Of a stretch of DNA of 64,000 nucleotides, positions 47,646 to 59,252 are shown one piece after another. Source of the DNA: Prunus persica (taxonomy: Eukaryota; Streptophyta; Magnoliopsida; Rosales; Rosaceae); assembly GCF_000346465.2 (NCBI RefSeq), contig NC_034016.1, positions 14,648,969 through 14,712,968 on the forward strand. The letters run 5' to 3'. A program made the translations under genes and the position numbers. Position 1 is the first letter of the stretch; each line of letters opens with the position of its first letter. The notes under the pieces were generated by a model. That model worked only from the letters and a program-made list of their open reading frames with translations, was not told the origin of the DNA and made no database searches.

Positions 47646-47953
47646 TGAAAGTTTTCCTCTGGGACTCCATTAAAGAGCTCAATCAAGCTTAGCAATCACA
47701 GAAGATAGAAGAGAGAGTTCGAGAGAGAGATTTGATACTGAAGGAATGTTTTTCCTTATTTCTCAAAGGAACAGTACCAGCTTATATATCCATACATGTA
47801 GATCAGTTTAGCTTAATTAACACTAACCAGCTGATTAACTTAACAGATTGCTAACTAACCAGTAATCGTAACTAACATGCCAGCTCACAATATACAACTA
47901 ACAGTACATGGGCAAAAGAGCTTTAATCAGGTGGTCTGAGGTGTAGGCTAACA
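47646..47953 (-). repeat. Copia 3' LTR (308 bp)
   Basis: On the minus strand it begins TGTTAGCCTACACC and ends GGAAAACTTTCA (TG...CA). It is preceded by a polypurine tract GCGGGGGGA (about 47954-47962). The polyprotein frame reads through the border and stops inside the LTR at 47923-47925, as in many Copia elements. Confidence 0.8.
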
Positions 47954-50900
47954 TCCCCCCGCAAGCTAATGCTAGGAGAACTAAGCATTAGGTTGTCACG
48001 AAGATAAGAGAATTGAGAAGTGTGTAAGCCCTTAGTAAAGATATCCGCAAGTTGATTGCTGCTTGGAATATGAGAAACCACCATATCACCACGAGTGACG
48101 CGTTCACGAATAAAGTGAAAGTCAATTTAAATGTGCTTCGTGCGTGCATGAAAGACAGGGTTACTAGCAAGAGCAAGAGCTGAAATGTTATCACACCAAA
48201 GAATAGGGGGTCGATCAAGAAACAAATGGAGATCACAGAGAAGTTGTCGAAGCCATGACATCTCAGCTGCAGTGATTGCAAGAGCTCGATATTCTGCTTC
48301 TGTCGAAGAACGAGAGACGGTACTTTGTTTCTTGGCACACCAAGAGATGGGATTATTGCCCAGAAAAACAACATATCCAGTCGTGGAGCGCCTATCATTC
48401 ACATCACCAGCCCAGTCAGCATCAGAATAGGCCTGAAGATGAACATCCCTAGAAGTGAAATGAATCCCATGAGTGAGGGTACCAGCAAGATAACGTAGAA
48501 CACGTTTCACAGCAGCAAAATGAGGCTCAATAGGAGTGTGCATAAACTGGCAGAGAGTGTTTACTGCAAAAGAAATATAAGGTCTGCTAAAAGTGAGATA
48601 TTGAAGCCCTCCCACCAGACTCCGATAAAGCGTAGGATCTGAGAGAGGAACACCATCAAACTTGAGTAATTTTGTAGTAGGTAAGCAAGGAGTAGGACAG
48701 GGCTTGCAGTGTGTCATGCCAGCTTTAGCTAGAAGATCAGTAGCATATTTAGATTGATTCACATGAATACCAGCAGAAGTATATTGCACCTGAAGGCCCA
48801 AAAAATAGGTTAATTTCCCAAGGTCTTTCATATCAAACTCATGACCAAGAGCTGTAATAGTTTGCTGAATCAGAAGCAAATTGTTCCCAGTCAAGAGAAT
48901 ATCATCTACGTATAAAGGAAGGATGAGAAGATCACTGCCAGATGCTCGAACAAACAAGGATGTATCTGCTAAGGACTGAACAAACCCCAGTGTGAGAAGA
49001 TGAGTGGTGAATCTTTCATTCCAAGCCCGTGGAGCCTGTTTGAGGCCATATAAAGATTTCAACAAGCGACAAACATGGTATGGCTGTTTGGAATCAGTAA
49101 AACCAGGTGGCTGTTGCATGTAAACTTCTTCATGAAGAAGGCCATGAAGAAAAGCATTCTTAACATCCAGTTGCTTAATAGTCCAATGAAATTGGGCAGC
49201 TAAAGCAAGTACCAAGCGAACAGTAGAATGCTTGACAACAGGGCTGAATGTTTCATCATAGTCTAAACCAGCCTCCTGATGAAATCCCTTAGCAACAAGT
49301 CGAGCCTTGTGGCGAGAAACGGATCCATCAGCATTCTTTTTCAACTTAAATACCCATTTACAGCCAATGACATTCATAGAAGGTTGATAAGGAACTAGAG
49401 TCCAAGTCTTCTGTTTCTCAAGAGCCTGAAACTCTTCAACCATGGCCTGAGTCCATTCAGGAGTCTTTGCTGCCAGAGAATAAGTATGAGGCTCTATCAA
49501 ATAAGAAGGAGCACATGATGTCTTGGCAGCTAAGAAACCCTTACGAGGTTTAAGTATACCAGACTTGGAACGAGTCTGCATAGGGTGAACATTAGTAGAT
49601 GGCCCAGAGAGATCAACACCAAGATCCACTAAAGATGATGGTGATGCAGTAGATGAAGATGTTGGAGACTGTGAAGAGTGTGCTTCAATAGAACCAGAAG
49701 ATTGAGAAGATTGGGCACCCTGAAGCTGATCCTGTACATGCTCAATAGAACCATTAGTAACAACTATAAGAGAAGAGCCAATAGCTTCCCTGGTATGTGG
49801 TACTGGACTGTGTAGAGAAACAGAAAAAGCAGGGGACACTTGTGAGTCATCAAGTCGAGACGGAGACTGAGATACTACAGGTCTAGATGAAAGAACAGAC
49901 CGAGATGAAGGTAAAGCAGTTGGTGGAGGATGAAAAGAAGTGGTTCTGAAAGGAAAAGAATCCTCATCAAAAATAACATGTCTAGATATATAAATGCGAT
50001 CAGTATGAGGTTGAAGACATAGATACCCCTTGTAATCTAAAGCATACCCCAAAAACACACACTGTTCAGACCTAGGTTGCACCTTAAATTGGTTGTAATG
50101 ATGTAAAAGAGGATAACAGGCACACCCAAAGACCTTCAAGGGTGTAAGATTTGGTTCCCTATGAAAAAGCTTAGAGAATGAAGATTCCATATTGAGAGCT
50201 CTGCAAGGCATTCTATTAATCAGATAGTTGGAGGTAGCTAAAGCATGAAACAAATACTTAGAAGGAAGAGCAGCAGTAGTTAAGAGAGTAATGGCAGTCT
50301 CCACTAAATGTCGATGCTTTCTCTCTGCCCTACCATTTTGTTCAGGGGTATATGGACATGATTTGTGGTGGACAATACCCTTGGAACTAAGATAGGTCTG
50401 GAACTCCATGGTCACATATTCACCCCCACCATCACTCTGAAAATTCTTAATAGTTGCAGCAAATTGAGTCTCAACATAAGAAACAAAATGAACAAAAGAA
50501 GAGAAGCAATCTGACTTCTTTATTAATGGAAACAACCAACAAAATTTGGTACACTCATCAAGAAATATGACATAGTATTTATGACCATGAAGAGATGGAT
50601 AAGGAGTAGGACCCCAAACATCGGAGTGTATCACCTCAAAAGGAATTTGAGATACAATATGAGTAGAAGAAAAAGGTTGTTTACACATCTTGCCTTGCAA
50701 GCAGTAACTACAAACGTGAGAAGAAGTTGAGGATATAGGTATATGAATCTTAGCTAACATAGAGCTAGTTATTTCATTCGATGGATGTCCTAATCGATAA
50801 TGCCAAAGGGTATGACTAACTTTCTGGCCGTGAAAAGCAGCCATAGGTGGTAAGGTAGGAAGAGTCCTTGTGGGGAGAGGATAAAGGCCATTAAGACACT

Positions 50901-52354
50901 TTCCGTGATACAGAAGTCTCCCCTTCAAATCCTGTATTTGGAACCAAAAGGCATTATAGAGAAGTTGGCAATTATTGTCAAGACAAAAACGATGCACAGA
51001 TAAGAGATTAGTAGCAAGATGTGGAACATGTAAAACCTCAGGCAAAGTAAAGACTTGATGACCAGACACAAAGGAAGAACTACCAATATGAGCTATGTCC
51101 AGTCCAGTACCATTACCTATGGTGACATTATCCTTGGTGGTTGACGGTGTAACATTAGAAAGAAGTTGCAGATCAGATGTCATGTGATTGGTTGCCCCAC
51201 TATCTGTCAACCAAATATTAGGATCAGTGAATTGACCAGTAGAAGTTGTTGTAAGTGTAGTAAGAGCTGGTGAAGGAGGCGAGCCTTGATAGGAATAATT
51301 GTGGCGATGTGGATAATTTGGAGCAGTATGCCCAAATTGTAAGCACAGTTGACAAGTCTCATGACATGGTAAAGAAGAAACAGAGCTAGGTGGAGCGGTG
51401 GGTGAAGGAGATAAGATACCAGGACTAGGATTTGGTGGAACAAAGTACTGAGTCGAATTGGTACCAGAACCATGACTCCATGAACTATTACCATTAGGCC
51501 ACTGACCACCATTGTTCATTGGACCAGAATGACCATTGTTCCACTGGCCAGAACTATTGTTCCACTGACCACCATTGTTCCACTGACCAGAATTAGGTGG
51601 ACCATTCCAAGAACCATTATTACCACCAGCATGCCAAGAACCTCCTCGACCACCAGTATTCCAAGTGCGGCCACGGGACCAAGAACCACGACCACGATGA
51701 TTCGGCCGACGATTCCAGTGAGATTGCCAATTAGGAGAGCCATTAACACCTTGCTAATTAGGATGACCACCTCCACGATCTGTGGAATAAGAAGCCGAGT
51801 TATCACCGTGAGCAACATGAGGTGATGATGGAGAATTTCCCTTCTGAGCAACCATTGCAGTCATGATTGAGGGAGGAAATGACTTAGAAGCTGCATCTAA
51901 ATCGCTTTCTTCTTCAAGAAGAAGATCACGCAACTCTACTAGAGTAACACGCACTGGTCTGGCACGAATATGTGATTTGAAATGATTATACTCTACTGGA
52001 AGACCTTTGAGAATAATCAAAATCATATCAGAATCAGATATAGGATGACCAGCTGCTGACAATTGTTGACGAGCCGCACGAATTTTCTTCCAGTAAACAT
52101 CAACAGAATCAGGACCTTTCTGCATTCCATGTAGAGTGTTCTTAAGGTGCATGACTTTGAGCTCAGAGATCGAAGAGTAACAATTTTTCAATGTGCTCCA
52201 TGCCTCTGCAGCAGATCGACAATTGATCATTTCAGAAAATGCATCATCAGACAAACTTGCAGCAATCAAATTCAAGACCGCAGTGTCCATTGCTTCCCAT
52301 TCAAAAGAACTCTCCTCGTCAGACTCAACCGGAGCAATAGCCGTACCATCAAGA
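47923..52354 (-). pseudogene. Copia (Ty1) gag-pol, minus-strand copy, 5'-truncated, two nonsense codons
   Basis: One reading frame runs from 52354 to a stop in the LTR. Order: gag (UBN2-like, from about codon 50), zinc knuckle near 51350 (last Cys changed to Tyr), protease WLTDSGATNHM near 51200, integrase with SDVWGPTP and FQSDGGGEYV (50420-50660), reverse transcriptase YVDDILLTG near 48900, and RNase H with SRSSTEAEYRAL near 48300. In-frame stops lie at 51754-51756 (a Trp codon TGG in the other copy, here TAG) and at 48127-48129 near the end of RNase H. The 5' LTR, primer-binding site and first gag codons are missing. Its 52354-49776 part is the left arm of a large inverted repeat. Confidence 0.88.
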
Positions 52355-52387
52355 GCATGGTATCAAGAGCCATGTGTTCCGGAGGAA

Positions 52388-52407
52388 GTCCCAGAGGAAA
52401 ACTTTCA
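52388..52407 (+). repeat. Last 20 bases of a Copia 5' LTR
   Basis: Matches the terminal 20 bases of the LTR at 47646-47665 in reverse complement, ending in CTTTCA immediately before the primer-binding site. The rest of this LTR is missing. Confidence 0.75.
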
Positions 52408-52419
52408 TGGTATCAGAGC
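52408..52419 (+). promoter_or_regulatory. Primer-binding site (initiator Met-tRNA type)
   Basis: TGGTATCAGAGC directly follows the LTR end. This is the usual plant Copia/Gypsy primer site complementary to the 3' end of initiator methionine tRNA. It fixes the orientation and 5' end of the plus-strand copy. Confidence 0.88.
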
Positions 52420-52650
52420 ATCCTCTCTGATTATCATTGATTGATTTTCTTTTCTCTTTCTCTTTTCTTCCGCTGCTCAGTTCTTCGATCCTTACTCTGC
52501 TTCGTTTCTCTCTGCGATTTTCTAGTTTTCTTCTCGACTTCGATCTGGTCTCTTCGCTTCGATTTCGTCTTTGTTTCTTGCAATTGCTTCCTCTGTACCT
52601 GCTTTCTCAAGTTCCATTTCAATTTCTGTGAACCCTAACTTTTGGGGACA

Positions 52651-55369
52651 ATGGTGAAAAGTTCTGTAACTCCGGTTGACTTACTTCGCAATGCCTGCAA
52701 TTACATCACGTTGAAACTTGATGAGACTAATTATGTTCAATGGAGTTATCAGGTTGAGAAATTTCTCAAGGTCCATCGTCTCTCTGATTTTCTTGATGGT
52801 ACGGCTATTGCTCTGGTTGAGTCTGACGAGGAGAGTTCTTTTGAATGGGAAGCAATGGACACTGCGGTCTTGAATTTGATTGCTGCAAGTTTGTCTGATG
52901 ATGCATTTTCTGAAATGATCAATTGTCGATCTGCTGCAGAGGCATGGAGCACATTGAAAAATTGTTACTCTTCGATCTCTGAGCTCAAAGTCATGCACCT
53001 TAAGAACACTCTACATGGAATGCAGAAAGGTCCTGATTCTGTTGATGTTTACTGGAAGAAAATTCGTGCGGCTCGTCAACAATTGTCAGCAGCTGGTCAT
53101 CCTATATCTGATTCTGATATGATTTTGATTATTCTCAAAGGTCTTCCAGTAGAGTATAATCATTTCAAATCACATATTCGTGCCAGACCAGTGCGTGTTA
53201 CTCTAGTAGAGTTGCGTGATCTTCTTCTTGAAGAAGAAAGCGATTTAGATGCAGCTTCTAAGTCATTTCCTCCCTCAATCATGACTGCAATGGTTGCTCA
53301 GAAGGGAAATTCTCCATCATCACCTCATGTTGCTCACGGTGATAACTCGGCTTCTTATTCCACAGATCGTGGAGGTGGTCATCCTAATTGGCAAGGTGTT
53401 AATGGCTCTCCTAATTGGCAATCTCACTGGAATCGTCGGCCGAATCATCGTGGTCGTGGTTCTTGGTCCCGTGGCCGCACTTGGAATACTGGTGGTCGAG
53501 GAGGTTCTTGGCATGCTGGTGGTAATAATGGTTCTTGGAATGGTCCACCTAATTCTGGTCAGTGGAACAATGGTGGTCAGTGGAACAATAGTTCTGGCCA
53601 GTGGAACAATGGTCATTCTGGTCCAATGAACAATGGTGGTCAGTGGCCTAATGGTAATAGTTCATAGAGTCATGGTTCTGGTACCAATTCGACTCAGTAC
53701 TTTGTTCCACCAAATCCAAGTCCTGGTATCTTATCTCCTTCACCCACCGCTCCACCTAGCTCTGTTTCTTCTTTACCATGTCATGAGACTTGTCAACTGT
53801 GCTTACAATTTAGGCATACTGCTCCAAATTGTCCACATTGCCACAATTATTCCTATCAAGGCTCGCCTCCTTCACCAGCTCTTACTGCACTTACAACCAC
53901 TTCTACAGGTCAATTCACTGATCCTAATATTTGGTTGACAGATAGTGGGGCAACCAATCACATGACATCTGATCTGCAACTTCTTTCTAATGTTACACCG
54001 TCAACCACCAAGGATAATGTCACCATAGGTAATGGTACTGGACTGGACATAGCTCATATTGGTAGTTCTTCCTTTGTGTCTGGTCATCAAGTCTTTACTT
54101 TGCCTGAGGTTTTACATGTTCCACATCTTGCTACTAATCTCTTATCTGTGCATCGTTTTTGTCTTGACAATAATTGCCAACTTCTCTATAATGCCTTTTG
54201 GTTCCAAATACAGGATTTGAAGGGGAGACTTCTGTATCACGGAAAGTGTCTTAATGGCCTTTATCCTCTCCCCACAAGGACTCTTCCTACCTTACCACCT
54301 ATGGCTGCTTTTCACGGCCAGAAAGTTAGTCATACCCTTTGGCATTATCGATTAGGACATCCATCGAATGAAATAACTAGCTCTATGTTAGCTAAGATTC
54401 ATATACCTATATCCTCAACTTCTTCTCACGTTTGTAGTTACTGCTTGCAAGGCAAGATGTGTAAACAACCTTTTTCTTCTACTCATATTGTATCTCAAAT
54501 TCCTTTTGAGGTGATACACTCCGATGTTTGGGGTCCTACTCCTTATCCATCTCTTCATGGTCATAAATACTATGTCATATTTCTTGATGAGTGTACCAAA
54601 TTTTGTTGGTTGTTTCCATTAATAAAGAAGTCAGATTGCTTCTCTTCTTTTGTTCATTTTGTTTCTTATGTTGAGACTCAATTTGCTGCAACTATTAAGA
54701 ATTTTCAGAGTGATGGTGGGGGTGAATATGTGACCAAGGAGTTCCAGACCTATCTTAGTTCCAAGGGTATTGTCCACCACAAATCATGTCCATATACCCC
54801 TGAACAAAATGGTAGGGCAGAGAGAAAGCATCGACATTTAGTGGAGACTGCCATTACTCTCTTAACTACTGCTGCTCTTCCTTCTAAGTATTTGTTTCAT
54901 GCTTTAGCTACCTCCAACTATCTGATTAATAGAATGCCTTGCAGAGCTCTCAATATGGAATCTTCATTCTCTAAGCTTTTTCATAGGGAACCAAATCTTA
55001 CACCCTTGAAGGTCTTTGGGTGTGCCTGTTATCCTCTTTTACATCATTACAACCAATTTAAGGTGCAACCTAGGTCTGAACAGTGTGTGTTTTTGGGGTA
55101 TGCTTTAGATTACAAGGGGTATCTATGTCTTCAACCTCATACTGATCGCATTTATATATCTAGACATGTTATTTTTGATGAGGATTCTTTTCCTTTCAGA
55201 ACCACTTCTTTTCATCCTCCACCAACTGCTTTACCTTCATCTCGGTCTGTTCTTTCATCTAGACCTGTAGTATCTCTGTCTCCGTCTCGACTTGATGACT
55301 CACAAGTGTCCCCTGCTTTTTCTGTTTCTCTACACAGTCCAGTACCACATACCAGGGAAGCTATTGGCT
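52651..55369 (+). pseudogene. Copia gag-pol, plus-strand copy, 3'-truncated, one nonsense codon
   Basis: The frame starts at ATG 52651 and stays open to 55369 except for a TAG at 53665-53667, where the minus copy has TGG (Trp). It covers gag, a zinc knuckle CQLC...H...C with all four ligands (Gly before His changed to Arg), protease (TDSGATNHM at about 53935) and integrase with the DDE region (about 54470-54830). It breaks off after the integrase, before reverse transcriptase. Past 55369 the sequence returns to the carboxylesterase pseudogene. No 3' LTR is present. Confidence 0.88.
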
Positions 55370-55460
55370 AATGGACCATGTGTTCCATTTGTTCAACCCA
55401 AGTTGTGACAAGGCTGTGGAGATGGTCAAAAAGGTGGTTTCTTTCGTAAATCAGGACTAG

Positions 55461-55723
55461 GTTGGGCTTAGGCTTGGGTGTGTTTTGAAATTTCAATTTC
55501 ATCTTAAGATTTGTCATTGTAATAGAATATGAGCATATTTGCAGAGCTGAATTAGTAGCGCCTTGAGTTTTATTTGCTGGGAAAACATCAATTTCACAAT
55601 TTTGAGTCGTATATATTTTATTTTTTTGGCTAAACTGCATGCATGTCAAAATTTTGCTGGGCATGACAAACACAATCTTCTAAGCTGCAAAGTTACAAAG
55701 ACATTACAAGTTCGTAGTCTAGC
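55461..55723. other. Spacer between carboxylesterase relic and gene A
   Basis: AT-rich; probably the 3'UTR of gene A on the minus strand and old 3' flank of the esterase on the plus strand. Nothing else is recognised. Confidence 0.4.
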
Positions 55724-58700
55724 TCAAGAGCCAACAGCAATGGATTCCAATTCCTTCTCACTGGTCTCCTCTCTTGTTCTGCCCCTTGCATTCCGAATTA
55801 ATTTTGAAACAACCAAACACAGAAGAAAAAGGACAGGCAAAATGTTTACTTTGAAAGGATTGTCCTTATGCCGAAGCACGCACACAAACTGAACCATGGA
55901 GTACGCCCACTGAGTGATTGCATAAATTAATCCACAAATCTCAGGGAAAGTACCAAAAAGGGTGCCTGAACATGGACAATAAAACCACCACAGCAATATT
56001 CCGCACTTGCCAAATTGAACATTTCCTCTTCTGCCTTTGTGAATGAATTCCCAAATGCAAGTGGCTAGAGCCATAATAGCCAGCCCCATACCAAAGAGTG
56101 CATAGAGGGGCTTTCTTGGGGAGGAAAGTTGATCACATATAGCTGAAAAGATCTCTAGCATCAGGCTAACGATTAAAAACATCCACTCCGCTGAAAATAC
56201 CTACAAAAGAAATTAGTAGTTCAATTAAAGTTTAAGAGATATATCTTGCAAGAAAAAATTTTAAGCAACTGATCGAGAGGTGCTTAGAAAGTTGTAGAGT
56301 TTGCACCTTACTTAAGAAGCTTTTAGCACTAGACCATATCCCATCTGGTTGCTCAGGCAAACTTTCTTGGTGTTGAATTCCAATTGTTCCCTGGTATGAA
56401 AAAGCTAGCAACTAAGCTATTAACAAATTCAAGTTCCTTATCAAATAAAATGATAGTGCTTTCAGGTAACTGCAAGGCAAACTCATTTGTTTCTTGGCAA
56501 CATATATGCATTTGTATATATATTCTACTTACAATGTAAACATCCTCACGAACATCCTGTCGAGCAGTTTCTATATGCATTTCTTCTTGCAAGTCATGCA
56601 TTTGAACATGTTCTTCTTCATTCGGATCAATCCTCACGAGGGCAGTTTCCATGGATATTTCCGGATGTTCTAGAGCATTTTTGGTTATTTTGAGGATTTC
56701 ATCAGTATCCAGGGAAGGAGCTCTTCTGTAACAATCCAATGCAGCTCGCCACTCATCTACACTTCTACCACATAGAAGCGAACCAGTAACCGTGAGAGCT
56801 AATGGGATCCCCTTAGCATAATCTACTAGACTTACTGCAAGGTTCTTATAATCATCTGGAAGTCCTTTTTCCGGGAAGGCGTTATAGCTGAAGAGTTCAG
56901 AAGCTTCATAAGTATCTAGTTCCTTGACCTCATACACTAAGTCAACTTGATGAGACGTTAGCAAATGCTTATGTCTTGTTGTTATGATAATTCTACTACC
57001 CAAACCAAGCCAATCAGACCTTCCAGCTAATTTGTTTAATTGGTCCAATTGATCCACATCATCAAGCATCAAGAGAACCCTTTTATGACTCAACCTTTGC
57101 TTTATTACATTGATACCTTTATCAACGCTTGTCAACTCCAATTCTTTTCCCCCTAGAATCTCATAAAGAAGAGTCTTCTGTAGTTGGAGCAGGCCTCTAG
57201 GTGCCGCTGAGTTTTCTCTAACATTTTCCAGAAAACAACTACCTTCAAACTGATGGACAATTGAGTTATAAACTGCTTTGGCAATTGTTGTCTTACCTAT
57301 TCCCCTAATCCCCCATATACCTACCATGCGAACATCATTTACCCCAGCACCTAAAAGCTCACCCATATCTTGCAAACGAGACTCTATACCAACTGGGTAC
57401 TTTGCCACATGCAAATATGTACGATTTAATACTTGCAATGAAATCTCTTCAACGATGTCATTGATAAATTTGGACTCGCTCCTGTCAGAATAAAATATTT
57501 TAAAAAACATGAAAAGAAATGGAATTTAATTGATATGTATATTTAAAAGAGCCGAACAACATGCAATATATCTATTAATGTAGTAGTTTGAAGTAAGTGC
57601 TCCTCCATGCAAGGTCCTGGTTTCGAGTTCTAGCGTCTATATAGTGTGTGTGAGTTTAGAATATTATCCAAGGGTGGAATCAGGAATTTTTCAATAGGTA
57701 AGCTAGCTAAAGTTATTAGCTTAAAATCTAATGACAATTTTTTTTTTTTGGCACTAACAATTTCTATAGTTTTTATATAAATAAAAGTATACATTAAATC
57801 ATATAAATCACGCTAGTTATAAACACAAGAAAAAAAAAAGGAATTAGAGCCATATTATTCACGAAATGGTGAATTTTATTTAGAAAAATCCTTCTCTTTT
57901 GGAGATACATTAATGGAAAAGGATTAAAATTGATGTTTGGGACAAACTTTGAGACCAAATACAAATGTAGATCTTTGACTAGCCCTATTGGTGTGGTAGG
58001 ATATGCAATTATATATGTATTTTATTTATTTATAGTTCAAAATATTAGGCTATATATGTTTAATTTTTTTTTCCCCCAAAACCTTCCCCAGGCTACAGCC
58101 CCTAAGCTAGTTCTGCCCCTTATATTATCACCTCTCTCAACAGAAAATGTCCTAAAAAAAAGTCAAACAACACATAAACACACACAAAAAAGGCAAACAA
58201 TACAATACGCATTAATTTTGAAGTTTGCTTTTTCTTACGGAAGTATAGGTTAACCATATTATTTTCTTTTTATCAAAGAGAAACTTTATTAGATAAATAC
58301 AATCAAAGACATCAACATGATATAAAATTAAGGCTTAATAGGGTTCATATAAGTTTGGTATCCTAAATTTGTACCCTTAATGCATGTCTATCCCGCATTC
58401 TCAATTTTAACACTCACGTACGTACCTTTAGTTTGTAAAATTTTTACAATGTACCTCTGAAATTAGCATTAATTGCTGTCAAAATTGCCATTAAATGATG
58501 ATGTGGCATATTTGGGACTCACTTTTTTTTTTTATAAAATGATGTGGCATTTAATATTAATAATAAATATTAATATCAAGTATTTAAAAAGTTAAAAATT
58601 AAAAAAAAAAAGATAACCGGCCTCAAATATAGCTATAGTAATTAGGTGGTTAGAAATATACCCATCCTTCAAAGTCCACCCGTGCAAATTTGCTGCTTCC

Positions 58701-59164
58701 GTAAGAACTGCCCTCCATCTCATCACCTTCTCCATGTCATTAATGAATATGCGTTCATGGTCGACAAATGCTTCACCAAAAGTGCCCAATTGCTTTCTCA
58801 CATGCGAGGGTTTCACTTTGTAAAAAATTGGCATAACCATCTGTTGTTTTGAACTTTTACAATCAAGGATCTTGACGAGTTCATCCAAGCACCAGGACGA
58901 GGATCCAAAGTTTTCGGAGAATACGATGATAGAAATCTTCGACCCTTCAATTTCGTTCCAAAGTGCTGGTGACATTTCTTCCCCTCTCTTATAGTCAGTA
59001 TCCATGAAGGTTTTAATTCCCTTCTGTTGCAAATTGCTGTACAAGTGGTCTGTAAAATTGTAGCGTGTATCTGCAGCTCTATAACTGATAAAGACATCAT
59101 TTCTCCAAGAATTGGTGGAAGAGGAAGAGGAAGAGGATACTGATTCACTGGTGATTAAAGCCAT
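55724..59164 (-). CDS. Gene A: TIR-NBS-4TM immune receptor-like protein, complete
   Basis: Four minus-strand exons: 59164-58662, 57481-56533, 56390-56307 and 56200-55724; phases 2, 0, 0; 670 aa. TIR at about 20-167: NDVFISYRAADT and WCLDEL with the catalytic-type Glu95. NB-ARC at about 168-484: GIRGIGKTT (about 225-233), VLLMLDDV, GSRIIITTR, GIPLAL, then a shortened ARC2 that loses the RNBS-D block but keeps VQMHDLQEEM, an MHD-like motif. The linker is only 28 residues (GTIGIQHQESL...SFLSK). Four hydrophobic segments follow (AEWMFLIVSLMLEIF; MGLAIMALATCIWEF; EICGLIYAITQWAYSMVQF; VNILPVLFLLCLVV), then a charged tail. No LRR and no look-alike linker exons. No lesion is seen. Confidence 0.87.
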
Positions 59165-59242
59165 AATGTTTGATGGGGTGTCGGATAAGGTAAAACAGGG
59201 GAAAAGAGTTGGGAATCGTGGTCAGGTCAAAGATTTTCTCAA

Positions 59243-59252
59243 GTTATATATA
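59243..59252 (-). promoter_or_regulatory. TATA-box candidate of gene A
   Basis: The minus strand reads CTATATATATAAC about 80 bases upstream of the ATG at 59164. The position is similar to the TATA-like boxes of D and BC. Confidence 0.45.

Larger units (their letters stand above)
49776..55369. repeat. Giant inverted repeat: two 2579-bp Copia arms, 436-bp loop
   Basis: Left arm 49776-52354 and right arm 52791-55369 are reverse complements of equal length, with only scattered substitutions and no net length change. The loop is 52355-52790. Any transcript crossing it would fold into a long hairpin, a classic source of small interfering RNA against the Copia family. Confidence 0.9.
47175..55460 (+). 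pseudogene. Carboxylesterase (CXE, GID1-like fold) pseudogene split by Copia DNA
   Basis: Left part 47175-47645: LAYEDPWEALQWAA, then DRVFVAG, where one missing G shifts the frame just at the GDSAG nucleophile elbow. After an internal deletion come FHP, a stop, FGNEK, then CGKVLVFVAEKDVLRDRAWA and VVEIVESEG. The right part resumes after the Copia insert at 55374 with DHVFHLFNPSC and ends VVSFVNQD at stop 55458-55460. The insert lies between the catalytic Asp region and the catalytic His (DHVFH). The family hydrolyses small esters in the cytosol; this copy is dead from several lesions. Confidence 0.82.

Noticed and set aside
51207..53938. Leu/Val-rich and Thr/Arg-rich ORFs in other frames of the Copia gag region
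   Set aside because: They occur identically in both inverted copies in the wrong frames of a Gly/Asn/Trp-rich gag tail. They are shadows, not genes.
57660..58110. Possible hAT-like MITE in intron 1 of gene A
   Set aside because: The ends (GGTGGAATCAGG and a CAGAACTAGCTTA-like complement) pair poorly and no target duplication was found.
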